DNA of 64,000 bases, taken from contig ONDM01000008.1 of NCBI GenBank assembly GCA_900316585.1, positions 1 to 64,000 of the forward strand, written 5' to 3'. Below are positions 18,172 through 27,408 of this stretch, piece by piece. The notes beneath the pieces were generated by a model. The model did not search any database. It saw nothing but the letters and a program-made list of their open reading frames with translations, and was not told the DNA's origin. The stretch's first letter is position 1; each line of letters starts with the position of its first letter. A program made the position numbers and the translations under genes. This stretch comes from an uncultured Prevotellaceae bacterium. Lineage in GTDB: Bacteria; Bacteroidota; Bacteroidia; Bacteroidales; Bacteroidaceae.

Positions 18172-19302
18172 ATGAAACAGCTACTTATTCTTATATTTAG
18201 TCTATCTGTATTTTTTGTTTCATGTAGTAATGGTAATTACCGAGAACATATTGCAGATAACGGCATTATCTGCAATATGGAATATGCAGATAACCTTACA
18301 CTGATAGAATATGATAACTATACCAAGGCTGTCCTTCGTAATCCTTGGGATACAACAAGCGTACTACAAACATATATTTTAGTATCTAAAGACATTGCCC
18401 TAGACACTCTACCAGAAGGTATAATTATAAAAACTCCTTTAGATAATGCACTTGTTTATTCTTCAGTGCATTGCACTCTTATTTGTGAATTAGGTGGTGA
18501 AAAGCAAATTGGTGGAGTTTGTGACTCTGAATACATTTATGTTGAAAAACTAAGGGATCGTTTATCCAACGGGACATTAGCAGACTGTGGTAATAGCATG
18601 AATCCTAACTTTGAGAAAATCATAAAATTACATCCTGAAGCTATACTTTTGTCACCATATGAAAACAATAATGGATATGGGAAGCTAGATAAATTAAATA
18701 TACCTATCATTCTATGTGCCGATTATATGGAAACATCTGCTTTAGGCAGAGCTGAATGGGTGAAATTCTATGGCTTGCTCTTCGGGTTAGAAAATAATGC
18801 CAATGACCTTTTCTCCCAAGTTTCATCAAATTTCAATAATTTAAAGGAAAAAGCAAAGAATTCCTTGAGCCATCCTAAAGTCCTCTCTGACACTCGTTAC
18901 GGACAAGTTTGGTACATGCCTGGAGGACTCAGCACCATGGGCAGACTGTATGAAGATGCTGGGGCTTTAAACCCTTTTAGCTATTTGAAACAAAGTGGAA
19001 GTGCACCTCTTTCTGCAGAACAGGTTTTCGAAAAGGCACACGATGCAGATGTATGGATTATAAAATACAACCAACCGACTGATAAAACTCTAAAAGAGCT
19101 TAGCATGGAAGATGCCATTTATAAGCAGTTCAAGCCACTTAAAGAAGGCAATGTTTATGGCAGTAATACCAGCATATCTCGTTTCTATGAAGAAACTCCT
19201 TATCACCCTGACCGGTTACTGGCCGACTATATTCAAATATTTCATCCAGAACTAGGCCTAAAACACGAATTAAAATACTTCAAGAAATTGAAAAAAGAAT
19301 GA
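18172..19302 (+). CDS. btuF: ABC-transporter substrate-binding lipoprotein (BtuF-like)
   Basis: This 376-residue protein has a lipoprotein signal peptide with Cys19 in FVSCSN. It has the TroA/BtuF-type two-lobed fold seen in cobalamin, haem and siderophore binding proteins (KIIKLHPEAILLSPYEN, the long central helix, ADVWIIKYNQP). Its ATG must be the start because the signal peptide begins there. It overlaps btuC by 4 nt and lies back to back with cobUTS, making corrinoids the likeliest ligand. Iron chelates cannot be excluded from sequence. Confidence 0.83.
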   Translation: MKQLLILIFSLSVFFVSCSNGNYREHIADNGIICNMEYADNLTLIEYDNYTKAVLRNPWDTTSVLQTYILVSKDIALDTLPEGIIIKTPLDNALVYSSVHCTLICELGGEKQIGGVCDSEYIYVEKLRDRLSNGTLADCGNSMNPNFEKIIKLHPEAILLSPYENNNGYGKLDKLNIPIILCADYMETSALGRAEWVKFYGLLFGLENNANDLFSQVSSNFNNLKEKAKNSLSHPKVLSDTRYGQVWYMPGGLSTMGRLYEDAGALNPFSYLKQSGSAPLSAEQVFEKAHDADVWIIKYNQPTDKTLKELSMEDAIYKQFKPLKEGNVYGSNTSISRFYEETPYHPDRLLADYIQIFHPELGLKHELKYFKKLKKE

Positions 19303-20330
19303 ACTTCACTTTCAAGAATTCAGGGAAAAATACTTCTATATTCCTAGCTTTTTGTATCATTATTTTGTTTTTGTCCAACGTTTTCTTTGGCTCAGTCTCT
19401 ATCCCCATCCATGAAACATGGAATATACTTATGGGAAAAGCTGAGGCTGACAGCCCATGGAGATACATTATTATGGAAAGCAGACTTCCTCAAGCTCTCA
19501 CCGCTCTACTTGCAGGCGCAGGTTTAGCAGTATCTGGTCTTATGCTACAAACAGCATTTGATAATCCATTAGCAGGACCTTCTATTTTAGGTATTACCTC
19601 TGGAGCTAGTCTTGGAGTGGCGATTGTGATGATGGCTATGAACGGTATAGTCACAGCGGGAACTTTGACAATCGGAGGATATATAGCAACTATATTATCA
19701 GCTGCCATCGGGAGTATAATCATTATGGGGTTATTATTATTGTTTTCCAACCTGCTAAAAAATAATCTACTTTTGTTGATTACTGGCATTATGCTTGGCT
19801 ATATAACTACATCTATAATTAGCCTTCTAAACTATACGACTACAGAACAAGGGCTTCAAAACTATACTCTTTGGGGATTAGGAAATTTCAATGGCGTTTC
19901 TTGGGAATATATGCCTTTTTTCTGCATTTCAATGGCTTTTGGCATTGGAATTGCACTTTCCTTGATAAAACCTCTAAACGCATTGCTTTTAGGCAATCAA
20001 TATGCAGAAAACCTTGGTGTCAATCTAAAAAAAGTGCGAAATCTACTCCTATTTTCTACAGGTTTACTCTGTGCAATTATAACCGCTTTTTGTGGACCTA
20101 TTTCTTTTATAGGCCTAGCGGTACCACATATTGCAAGGCTTATACTTCACTCAAGTAATCATCGCTCACTCATGCCTATAACTTTGCTTTGCGGTGCAAC
20201 AATTGCCTTGCTTTGCAATCTGCTTTGTACTTTACCCAATGAATTGGTTATTCCTTTAAATGCAGTAACCCCAATTATAGGAGCACCTGTTATTATCTAC
20301 GTTATTTGCTCAAAAAGATTCAAAGAATAA
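19299..20330 (+). CDS. btuC: ABC-transporter permease, FecCD/BtuC family
   Basis: This 343-residue inner-membrane permease has about 10 helices. Diagnostic motifs are MESRLPQALTALLAGAGLAVSGLMLQ in the N-terminal third (the start of the family pattern), NPLAGPSILGITSGASLG, and GPISFIGLAVPHIARL near residue 265 where the ATPase docks. The start overlaps the btuF stop. No ATP-binding subunit (BtuD) follows: the next gene is topB with its own promoter. The ATPase must therefore be encoded elsewhere. Confidence 0.9.
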   Translation: MNFTFKNSGKNTSIFLAFCIIILFLSNVFFGSVSIPIHETWNILMGKAEADSPWRYIIMESRLPQALTALLAGAGLAVSGLMLQTAFDNPLAGPSILGITSGASLGVAIVMMAMNGIVTAGTLTIGGYIATILSAAIGSIIIMGLLLLFSNLLKNNLLLLITGIMLGYITTSIISLLNYTTTEQGLQNYTLWGLGNFNGVSWEYMPFFCISMAFGIGIALSLIKPLNALLLGNQYAENLGVNLKKVRNLLLFSTGLLCAIITAFCGPISFIGLAVPHIARLILHSSNHRSLMPITLLCGATIALLCNLLCTLPNELVIPLNAVTPIIGAPVIIYVICSKRFKE

Positions 20331-20397
20331 AAAACAAAGAGGGAGTTAAGGGAAATTGGTTATTTTACTTTATCTTTGCAATCCTAAATCATAAAAT

Positions 20398-22476
20398 ATG
20401 ATTGTCTGTATAGCAGAGAAACCTAGTGTCGCAAAAGATATAGCCAATGTTTTAGGTGCTAAATCATCACATGATGGCTATATAGAAGGAAATGGTTACC
20501 AAGTAACCTGGACCTTTGGCCACCTATGTGAACTTAAAGAACCTCATGAATATAGTTCAAACTGGAAAGCATGGAGTTTATCCTCCCTTCCGATGATACC
20601 AGAACGTTTTGGTATAAAATTGAAGACGGATAAAGGAATAGAAAAGCAGTTTAAAACTATTCAGGAACTAATGCAAAAAGCAGATATGATTATCAACTGC
20701 GGAGATGCCGGACAAGAAGGCGAACTTATCCAACGTTGGGTAATGCAAAAAGCTGGTGCGAATTGTCCTGTAAAGCGCCTTTGGATTTCCTCATTAACAG
20801 AAGAGTCAATCCGCGAAGGATTTAAGTCATTAAAAGATCAGAGCGAATATCAATCACTTTATGAAGCTGGTTTAAGCCGTGCTATTGGCGATTGGACGCT
20901 AGGCATGAACGCTACCCGCCTTTATACATTAAAATATGGTCAGAATCATCAAGTTCTTTCAATAGGCCGTGTTCAAACCCCTACATTAGCTCTGATTGTC
21001 AAGCGTCAGCAAGAGATCGAAACGTTTATTCCGGAAGCTTACTGGGAACTTAAGACTGTATACAGAAATACGACCTTCAATGCAACTAAAGGACGCTTTT
21101 CCTCTGAAAAAGAAGGTCGAGAGTTTCTGCAAAAAGTAATTGGAAATGATTTCTACGTTACAGATTTAAGTACGAAAAAAGGGAGTGAGGCCCCACCACG
21201 ATTATTTGATTTGACATCTTTGCAAGTAGAGTGTAACAAAAAATATGGTTTTTCTGCAGATCTTACCTTGCAAGCCATCCAATCACTCTATGAAAAGAAA
21301 TTCACAACTTACCCGCGTGTGGATACTACCTACCTGAGTGATGACATTTATCCTAAGTGTCCTAATATTCTGAAAGGCTTACATGAATATAAAGCTTTTA
21401 CGATTCCACTTGAAGGGAAAAAACTCATAAAAAGTAAAAAAGTATTCGACACAAGTAAGGTAACAGATCACCATGCTATTATTCCAACTGGAGTTCCGAC
21501 TCAGAATCTAACAGATATTGAGACACGAGTCTATGATTTAATAGCTCGCCGGTTCATTGGAATATTCTATCCCGATTGCAAATTCTCTACTACAACCGTT
21601 TTAGGTAAAGTTGAAGATATAGATTTTAAAACAAGTGGTAAGCAGATTTTGGAACCCGGGTGGAGAGTCCTATTTACAAAGCAGACACAAGATGAAGAAG
21701 AAAAAGAAGGTGAAGAAGAACGCACGCTGCCATCCTTTACCTTAGGGGAACACGGTCCACATATTCCAGACTTACAGCAGAAGTGGACAACGCCCCCTAA
21801 GCCTTATACAGAAGCCACTCTTTTAAGAGCAATGGAAACTGCTGGAAAGTTGGTAGACAATGATGAACTGCGCGATGCCTTAAAAGAAAATGGTATCGGA
21901 AGACCATCAACACGAGCTGCCATTATTGAAACATTATTTAAACGTCATTATATTCGAAAAGAGAAGAAGAACTTATATGCAACTCCTACAGGGACTGAAC
22001 TTATTAGCCTAATTCATGAAGAATTACTTAAAAGTGCAGAATTAACCGGAATATGGGAACGTAAGTTACGCCAAATTGAAAGTAAGAACTATAGTGCACA
22101 AACATTTATTTTAGAATTGAAAGCCATGGTTACGGATCTTATCCATGCTGTATTAGCTGACAATTCCAACCGAAGAGTTTCCGTTACTCTTGAAGAAAAG
22201 GCACCAACTGTAAAAAAGCGCACGATACCTACTAACAGAAAGCCAAGAGTCCTCAAAAATGACAAAAAGGATGATAGTAGTATTTCTGCAGGCACTGCTC
22301 CAATCCAGGCAAAACCAATTATTCCTACAACATCTACCGAAGGCGACATAATTGGGCGCAAATGCCCAATATGTGGAAAAGGAATTATCATCAAAGGAAA
22401 AACAGCATATGGTTGTTCTAATTGGAAAGGAGGATGTAACTATCGCATCCCTTTTGACAGCCTTTCTAAAGTGTAA
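20398..22476 (+). CDS. topB: DNA topoisomerase III (type IA)
   Basis: This 692-residue enzyme relaxes and decatenates DNA through a 5'-phosphotyrosine. The N-terminal Toprim domain shows IAEKPSVAKDIA and the acidic DAGQEGELI motif. The catalytic Tyr312 sits in YPRVDTTYLS. The C-terminal tail is Lys-rich and ends in a four-Cys zinc ribbon (CPICGKG ... GCSNWKGGC). A TATCTTTG -7 box at 20371-20378 precedes it. It overlaps the convergent methyltransferase gene by 11 nt at the 3' ends. Confidence 0.95.
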   Translation: MIVCIAEKPSVAKDIANVLGAKSSHDGYIEGNGYQVTWTFGHLCELKEPHEYSSNWKAWSLSSLPMIPERFGIKLKTDKGIEKQFKTIQELMQKADMIINCGDAGQEGELIQRWVMQKAGANCPVKRLWISSLTEESIREGFKSLKDQSEYQSLYEAGLSRAIGDWTLGMNATRLYTLKYGQNHQVLSIGRVQTPTLALIVKRQQEIETFIPEAYWELKTVYRNTTFNATKGRFSSEKEGREFLQKVIGNDFYVTDLSTKKGSEAPPRLFDLTSLQVECNKKYGFSADLTLQAIQSLYEKKFTTYPRVDTTYLSDDIYPKCPNILKGLHEYKAFTIPLEGKKLIKSKKVFDTSKVTDHHAIIPTGVPTQNLTDIETRVYDLIARRFIGIFYPDCKFSTTTVLGKVEDIDFKTSGKQILEPGWRVLFTKQTQDEEEKEGEEERTLPSFTLGEHGPHIPDLQQKWTTPPKPYTEATLLRAMETAGKLVDNDELRDALKENGIGRPSTRAAIIETLFKRHYIRKEKKNLYATPTGTELISLIHEELLKSAELTGIWERKLRQIESKNYSAQTFILELKAMVTDLIHAVLADNSNRRVSVTLEEKAPTVKKRTIPTNRKPRVLKNDKKDDSSISAGTAPIQAKPIIPTTSTEGDIIGRKCPICGKGIIIKGKTAYGCSNWKGGCNYRIPFDSLSKV

Positions 22477-23866
22477 TCACTTGTTCTGGGAAAAAACCAG
22501 AACGGATTCTCCATTCTTGAGGATATAAATTATTAGCCCTATTTCCAACATTCTTTACAAAGCCCAATGGCAGACTATTATAAGTCAATAGCACAAAACC
22601 TCTTGGTGCCTCTGAATTTAATGATATCGATTCTTTCCTTAAATAAGAGATTGCCTGATTATATGAGACCTCCTCTTTGGGGAAAATGTCAGATGCTACT
22701 TGACTCATCGCTAAACAATGATCTGGAATAATATCTTTCCCTTTCGTGCAACCAATAGTAACACCTGCATGAAGAATATTTAAATACTGAGACAAGACAC
22801 TCCACTGTTCAAGATGAAATGTTGGAATCGCTATAATCCTATCTTTAAACCACTGAAATTGGTAATTATTACTGTTCTGAATCCACTCTTTGCAAATATT
22901 TGGAATTGATACACTAATGTTACTTTTACTTTTCCTCTTCTCCTTTTCTTTCTTTCTCCACTGTGAGGATTTAAGTTCTTCACCAGAAGTTTTACGCAAT
23001 ACTGCCATAAAAAGACCTTCTCCTTTTGTTTTATGGGGGAAGAAACGGTAAACTGGAATCTTTTCTCCTCCTAAAGCAGATGTTATCATCCAATCAGAAT
23101 GAATAGGAACTTCCAGAAAATCTGCCCCCAACGTTTTCTGAATCCATTTGACATTCTGCTCATCTTCCAATGTATTATAAGTACATGTAGAATACACAAG
23201 AATTCCTCCAGGTTTCAAACTTGGCCATACATTTTCCACTATCATACGCTGCCGTTTCCAACAAGCCTCAACATTATCTAAGTTCCATTCCTTTATTGCC
23301 ACTTCATCTTTACGAAACATTCCTTCTCCAGAACAGGGTACATCAGCCAAGATAAAATCAAAAAAATGATTTAAATGAGAAAAAGTTGATGTTTCATTTT
23401 GAGATACAATTGTGGAAGGACATCCCCATTTAATAAGGTTCTCTTTTAAGATTTGAGCACGCTGTGGTATAACTTCATTAGCTATTAAAAGGCTCCCATC
23501 TGTAAGATTATCTTGTAGTAGTGTGCTTTTTCCACCTGGAGCGGCACACACATCCAACGCTACTACAGGTTCTTTCAAATAGGTTCTTACGACCTGAGAT
23601 AAAAACATAGAAGAAGCTTCCTGAACATAATAAACTCCTGCATGAAACAATGGGTCAAATGTAAATGACGGTCGAATCGGCAAATAATAGCCTGTAGGAC
23701 ACCATGGCACTTGCTTCCATCCTCCATCTGAAAAAATAAAAGGTTTCCCCTTATTAAGACGAATACTTACTGGAGCCTCTGCAGATAATGCTTTCTGGAA
23801 ATCTTCGAACTCATCTGCGCCAAGCAAAAGATTCATACTTCGAATAAATGATAAAGGCAAGTCCAT
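22466..23866 (-). CDS. 16S rRNA m5C methyltransferase, RsmF/NOL1-NOP2-Sun family
   Basis: This is a 466-residue SAM-dependent RNA cytosine-5 methyltransferase. The SAM site APGGKSTLLQDNL is near residue 107, the two catalytic Cys blocks are DVPCSGEGMFRKDE and YSTCTYN, and a C-terminal extension (about 300-466) resembles the PUA-like RNA-binding tail of RsmF. The specific target (16S C1407 in E. coli) is carried over from family knowledge. It is divergent from thyA, with a TATCTTTG box at 23883-23890 on its strand. Confidence 0.9.
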   Translation of the reverse strand: MDLPLSFIRSMNLLLGADEFEDFQKALSAEAPVSIRLNKGKPFIFSDGGWKQVPWCPTGYYLPIRPSFTFDPLFHAGVYYVQEASSMFLSQVVRTYLKEPVVALDVCAAPGGKSTLLQDNLTDGSLLIANEVIPQRAQILKENLIKWGCPSTIVSQNETSTFSHLNHFFDFILADVPCSGEGMFRKDEVAIKEWNLDNVEACWKRQRMIVENVWPSLKPGGILVYSTCTYNTLEDEQNVKWIQKTLGADFLEVPIHSDWMITSALGGEKIPVYRFFPHKTKGEGLFMAVLRKTSGEELKSSQWRKKEKEKRKSKSNISVSIPNICKEWIQNSNNYQFQWFKDRIIAIPTFHLEQWSVLSQYLNILHAGVTIGCTKGKDIIPDHCLAMSQVASDIFPKEEVSYNQAISYLRKESISLNSEAPRGFVLLTYNSLPLGFVKNVGNRANNLYPQEWRIRSGFFPEQVITL

Positions 23867-23882
23867 AATTCTTATTTTTCTG

Positions 23883-23912
23883 CAAAGATAAAGGAAAAAT
23901 CAGTTATCTTTG
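23883..23912. promoter_or_regulatory. Divergent -7 boxes, rRNA methyltransferase / thyA
   Basis: TATCTTTG occurs on the minus strand at 23883-23890 (toward the methyltransferase) and on the plus strand at 23905-23912 (toward thyA, 25 bp before its ATG). Neither has a TTG at the ideal distance. Confidence 0.45.
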
Positions 23913-23937
23913 CACTACAAATAAAAAAACAAGTCAA

Positions 23938-24735
23938 ATGAAACAGTATCTGGACTTACTTGACCGCATTGTAAAAGAAGGTGTGGTAAAGACCGACCGC
24001 ACAGGAACAGGAACAAAAAGTATTTTTGGACACCAAATGCGCTTTAACCTGGAAGACGGATTTCCATTGGTAACCACCAAAAAAGTTTTCTTACGTGGAA
24101 TTATAGAAGAACTTCTTTGGTTTATCAGTGGTGATACAAATAAACATACCCTACAGGCAAAAAATGTACATATATGGGATTCATGGGGCGACGATGAAAC
24201 TGGTGAATTAGGACCTATTTATGGAAAACAGTGGAGAGCATGGAAAGACTATGAAGGTGGAAGTATAGACCAATTATCCAATGCCATTGACCTGATTAAA
24301 AACAACCCAGATTCCAGACGCATCATTGTATGCTCATGGAATGTGGCTCAGATAGACCAAATGGGATTACCACCATGTCACTGTTTCTACCAGTTTTATG
24401 TAGCAGAGGGTAAATTGAGTCTTCAGCTTTATCAACGCTCAGCAGATATGTTCCTGGGGGTTCCATTCAACATTGCATCCTATGCCTTGCTGCTGATGAT
24501 GGTAGCACAGGTAACAGGCTTAAAACCTGGAGAATTTATCCATACTACAGGTGATACTCATATCTATTTGAACCATATGGAACAAGTCAAACTACAACTG
24601 AGCCGTACTCCTCGTTCCCTCCCAACAATGATAATTAACCCTAATATAAAAAGTATTTTTGATTTCAAATACGAAGATTTCAAATTAGAAGGTTATGACC
24701 CTTGGCCTGCAATCAAAGGAGACGTTTCTGTATAA
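23938..24735 (+). CDS. thyA: Thymidylate synthase
   Basis: This 265-residue enzyme methylates dUMP to dTMP using methylenetetrahydrofolate. It shows the N-terminal [16 protein letters not shown] segment, nucleophile Cys147 in [10 protein letters not shown], and the [12 protein letters not shown] and HIYLNH dUMP-binding motifs. Its length is normal. It is followed by the palindromic array and then folA, which regenerates the dihydrofolate that ThyA makes. Confidence 0.97.
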   Translation: MKQYLDLLDRIVKEGVVKTDRTGTGTKSIFGHQMRFNLEDGFPLVTTKKVFLRGIIEELLWFISGDTNKHTLQAKNVHIWDSWGDDETGELGPIYGKQWRAWKDYEGGSIDQLSNAIDLIKNNPDSRRIIVCSWNVAQIDQMGLPPCHCFYQFYVAEGKLSLQLYQRSADMFLGVPFNIASYALLLMMVAQVTGLKPGEFIHTTGDTHIYLNHMEQVKLQLSRTPRSLPTMIINPNIKSIFDFKYEDFKLEGYDPWPAIKGDVSV

Positions 24736-24778
24736 ATAGAATATATCCATCTTATCACTTAGAGTAAATAATAAGAAT

Positions 24779-24908
24779 AAGAATACTAATCCTAAGGCAT
24801 GAAGATTATTAATCTTAAGGCATGAAGATTACTAATCTTAAGGCACGAAGATTACTAATCTTAAGGCACGAAGATTACTAATCTTAAAAGTGTAAGAATA
24901 CTATTCTT
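24779..24908. repeat. Six phased 15-bp palindromes at 23-bp period (thyA-folA)
   Basis: Palindromes start at 24779, 24802, 24825, 24848, 24871 and 24894, exactly 23 bp apart. The central four read AAGATTAYTAATCTT and are perfect. The left outer copy is AAGAATACTAATCCT (two mismatched pairs), and the right outer copy AAGAATACTATTCTT is perfect. The central linkers are AAGGCATG or AAGGCACG (8 bp). The last copy reaches the expected -33 region of folA, whose best -7 candidate is AATCTTTG at 24916-24923. It could be a multi-site operator, a set of RNA hairpins, or a minisatellite. Confidence 0.85.
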
Positions 24909-24953
24909 CCTAAACAATCTTTGTATAGATTTTGACCAATAATTATATTTAGC

Positions 24954-25448
24954 ATGAATAAAATATCTATTATAGCAGCTGTTGCTGAAAACAGAGCAAT
25001 TGGCTACAAGAACAAATTAATTTACTGGCTTCCAAACGATCTGAAACGTTTTAAGCTATTAACAACTGGCAATACTATAATTATGGGTCGAAAAACTTTT
25101 GAATCACTCCCCAAAGGTGCGTTGCCCAACAGAAGAAATATAGTATTAACTCGTCAAAAGATTACTTTTGAAAACGTTGAATGCTATCCTTCTTTAGAAG
25201 ATGCCCTGAATGCATGTAAAGATGATGAACATATCTATATCATTGGTGGTAATAGCGTATACCAGCAAGCCATGAAATATGCAGATGAATTATGTTTGAC
25301 TTTAATCAAGGACACCCCAGAAAAAGCTGATTCATTCTTTCCCTCATATAAAAATGAATGGAAAGAAGTTTTCAGAGAGGATCATGGAATTGATGAGAAA
25401 CACAAATATGAATACAGTTTTGTAGATTATATAAAAAAGGCAGAGTAG
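24954..25448 (+). CDS. folA: Dihydrofolate reductase
   Basis: This 164-residue enzyme reduces dihydrofolate with NADPH. Visible motifs are ISIIAAVAENRAIG, the catalytic-acid loop WLPNDLKRFK (Asp equivalent to E. coli Asp27), GRKTFESLP and the cofactor-binding IIGGNSVYQQAM. At the position of the usual active-site Trp22 there is Tyr (LIYWLP), with Trp one residue later. It pairs functionally with thyA. A bidirectional terminator overlaps its stop codon. Confidence 0.95.
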   Translation: MNKISIIAAVAENRAIGYKNKLIYWLPNDLKRFKLLTTGNTIIMGRKTFESLPKGALPNRRNIVLTRQKITFENVECYPSLEDALNACKDDEHIYIIGGNSVYQQAMKYADELCLTLIKDTPEKADSFFPSYKNEWKEVFREDHGIDEKHKYEYSFVDYIKKAE

Positions 25449-25464
25449 TTACTCTGCCTTTTTT
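25433..25464. terminator. Bidirectional terminator, folA / Lrp gene
   Basis: A 15-bp perfect stem (25433-25447 with 25450-25464) has a GGCAGAGTA core and A/T flanks that give a U-tract in both directions. It separates the convergent folA and Lrp-family genes and includes the folA stop codon. Confidence 0.85.
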
Positions 25465-25471
25465 ATTTTAT

Positions 25472-25927
25472 TTAAATTGGAATTTGTTTTCTAAAAGCTT
25501 CATTAAATGAAATGATAGTTTCAGATCTTTGTAGACCTAGAGGCTGAAGTTTATCATGAATAATACTCAATAAATGATGATTATTCTTAGCATAAATCTT
25601 TAAAAACATATCATAGCTTCCTGTTGTGAAATGACATTCTACAACTTCAGGAATATCATTTAAAGCTTTCAAAACATCATCAAACGACTCAGGATCTTTC
25701 AAAAACAGTCCCACATATGCACAGGTTTCATAACCGATTTTCTCTGGGTCAAGTACAAATTCTGATCCTTTTATGACTCCCTCATTAATAAGTCTCTGAA
25801 TACGCTGATGAATAGCTGCGCCAGAAACATTACATAATCTTGCTACTTCCAAAAACGGAATACGAGCATTACTTGCAATAATACCCAAGATTTGCTCATC
25901 TAATTCGTCCAATTGATACCTTCCCAT
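25472..25927 (-). CDS. Lrp/AsnC-family transcriptional regulator
   Basis: This is a 151-residue DNA-binding protein. The N-terminal winged helix-turn-helix (LDEQILGIIASNARIPFLEVARL ... IHQRIQRLINEGVI) is followed by a RAM/ACT-type effector domain (YVGLFLKDPESFDDVL ... GSYDMFLKIYAKN). The frame is open 17 codons further upstream, but a minus-strand TACCTTTG -7 box lies at 25948-25955, inside that extension. The ATG at 25927 gives the normal family length and is preferred. The regulated genes are unknown; the family commonly senses amino acids. Confidence 0.88.
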   Translation of the reverse strand: MGRYQLDELDEQILGIIASNARIPFLEVARLCNVSGAAIHQRIQRLINEGVIKGSEFVLDPEKIGYETCAYVGLFLKDPESFDDVLKALNDIPEVVECHFTTGSYDMFLKIYAKNNHHLLSIIHDKLQPLGLQRSETIISFNEAFRKQIPI

Positions 25928-25947
25928 ACTATTTTTTATTATATATG

Positions 25948-25955
25948 CAAAGGTA
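25948..25955 (-). promoter_or_regulatory. -7 box of the Lrp-family gene
   Basis: TACCTTTG on the minus strand lies 20 bp before the ATG at 25927 and decides the start codon of that gene. No matching -33 TTG is evident. Confidence 0.45.
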
Positions 25956-26052
25956 AACATTTTATCTAAAGATTTCATATAAATAGCATAAATTTAATTA
26001 CACAATGACAAAATTTGACTAACTTTGCATATATCTGTCAACTATCAATTAT

Positions 26053-27339
26053 ATGAAAAAAATAATATTAGCCTTCGCAATATGCTTTGGAATAAACACC
26101 ACAGCTAGTGCCCAACTGTTTGAAAATTTCTTTGAAGATGCAACCCTTAGAATAGATTATATATTCGCAGGAAATCATGAACATCAAGAAATATATTTGG
26201 ATGAATTAAACAAAACACCAAGGTGGGCTGGAAGGAAACATAATCTTACCGAATTACCATTGGAAGGCAATGGACAAATTACCGTAAAAGACAAAGAAAC
26301 AAAGCAAATCATATACAGACATTCCTTCTCAACTTTATTTCAGGAATGGTTGGTTGAAGAAGAGGCTACCAGATTGAGTAAATCTTTTGAAAATCCATTT
26401 CAAATACCCTATCCCAAAAATAGTATAATAGTAGAAGTAAAACTTTTAGACACTCATCACAATACAAGTTGCTCTTTTACACATGAAATTGATCCTAAAG
26501 ACCCACTAATTGTTCACCGAGGTTTTAGCTATCAAACACCATCAAAAATTCTAATAAATAATGGAGATTTAGCCAACTGCATTGATATAGTTATAATAGC
26601 AGAAGGGTACACCAAAGAAGAAATGGAAACATTCTACAATGACGCACAAATAGCCACAGAATCTATATTTGAACATGAACCTTTCAAAAAGTATAGGGAC
26701 AAGTTTAACATTACAGCTGTAGCATGTGATTCAAAAGACTCTGGTGTTAGTATTCCCCAAAATAATATATGGAAAAACACTGCCTTATCATCTCATTTCA
26801 ATACATTCTATTCGGACCGTTATCTGACAACACTGCACTTGAAGGAGCTCCACAACACAATAGCCGGCATCCCATATGAACATATTATCATCTTAGCCAA
26901 TACATCAGAATATGGTGGTGGAGGTATTTATAATAGTTACACCCTTACTACTGCACACCATAGAGATTTTCGCCCTGTTGTTGTTCATGAATTTGGACAC
27001 AGTTTTGGAGGACTTGCTGATGAGTATTACTACGATGATGAATATGAACCTCAGTATCCAACAGACACAGAACCATGGGAAAAGAATATAACTACCCTAA
27101 AAGACTTTAATTCAAAATGGAAAGATTTAATTAAAGAAGACACTCCTATACCAACACCTTTATCTACTGACAAAAACGAAATATATAATAAAGTCGGATT
27201 ATTTGAAGGAGGAGGATATAGCTCAAAAGGCGTATACAGAGGGGCACAAGAATGCCGTATGAAAATAAATGAAGCTCCTAAGTTCTGTCCAGTCTGTCAA
27301 GATGCCTTAAAGGATCTTATAGAATTCTATGTGAAATAA
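26053..27339 (+). CDS. Secreted M64-family metallopeptidase
   Basis: This 428-residue protein has a Sec signal peptide (MKKIILAFAICFGINTTASA, cleaved near residue 20). An N-terminal beta-rich domain (about 25-160) typical of Bacteroidales homologues is followed by the M64 (IgA-peptidase-like) catalytic domain. Zinc ligands are His312 and His316 with catalytic Glu313 in HEFGHSFGGLADEY. Three further Cys near the C terminus (ECRMKINEAPKFCPVC) may form a disulfide or metal site. The true substrate is unknown. A TAACTTTG box (26020-26027) precedes it. Confidence 0.87.
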   Translation: MKKIILAFAICFGINTTASAQLFENFFEDATLRIDYIFAGNHEHQEIYLDELNKTPRWAGRKHNLTELPLEGNGQITVKDKETKQIIYRHSFSTLFQEWLVEEEATRLSKSFENPFQIPYPKNSIIVEVKLLDTHHNTSCSFTHEIDPKDPLIVHRGFSYQTPSKILINNGDLANCIDIVIIAEGYTKEEMETFYNDAQIATESIFEHEPFKKYRDKFNITAVACDSKDSGVSIPQNNIWKNTALSSHFNTFYSDRYLTTLHLKELHNTIAGIPYEHIIILANTSEYGGGGIYNSYTLTTAHHRDFRPVVVHEFGHSFGGLADEYYYDDEYEPQYPTDTEPWEKNITTLKDFNSKWKDLIKEDTPIPTPLSTDKNEIYNKVGLFEGGGYSSKGVYRGAQECRMKINEAPKFCPVCQDALKDLIEFYVK

Positions 27340-27357
27340 AACTTTGAACTTATCATA

Positions 27358-27391
27358 AAAAAAAGGAGAGGTCATTGCCTCTCCTTTTTTT
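27358..27391. terminator. Bidirectional terminator, M64 peptidase / exbD
   Basis: A 14-bp stem (27358-27371 with 27378-27391) with core GGAGAGG/CCTCTCC, loop TCATTG and A/T runs on both sides lies between convergent genes. Confidence 0.85.
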
Positions 27392-27408
27392 ATAAAGACT
27401 TAATAGAT

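Noticed and set aside
24779..24908. CRISPR-like array
   Set aside because: The 23-bp units are nearly identical throughout with no variable spacers, and no cas genes are present.
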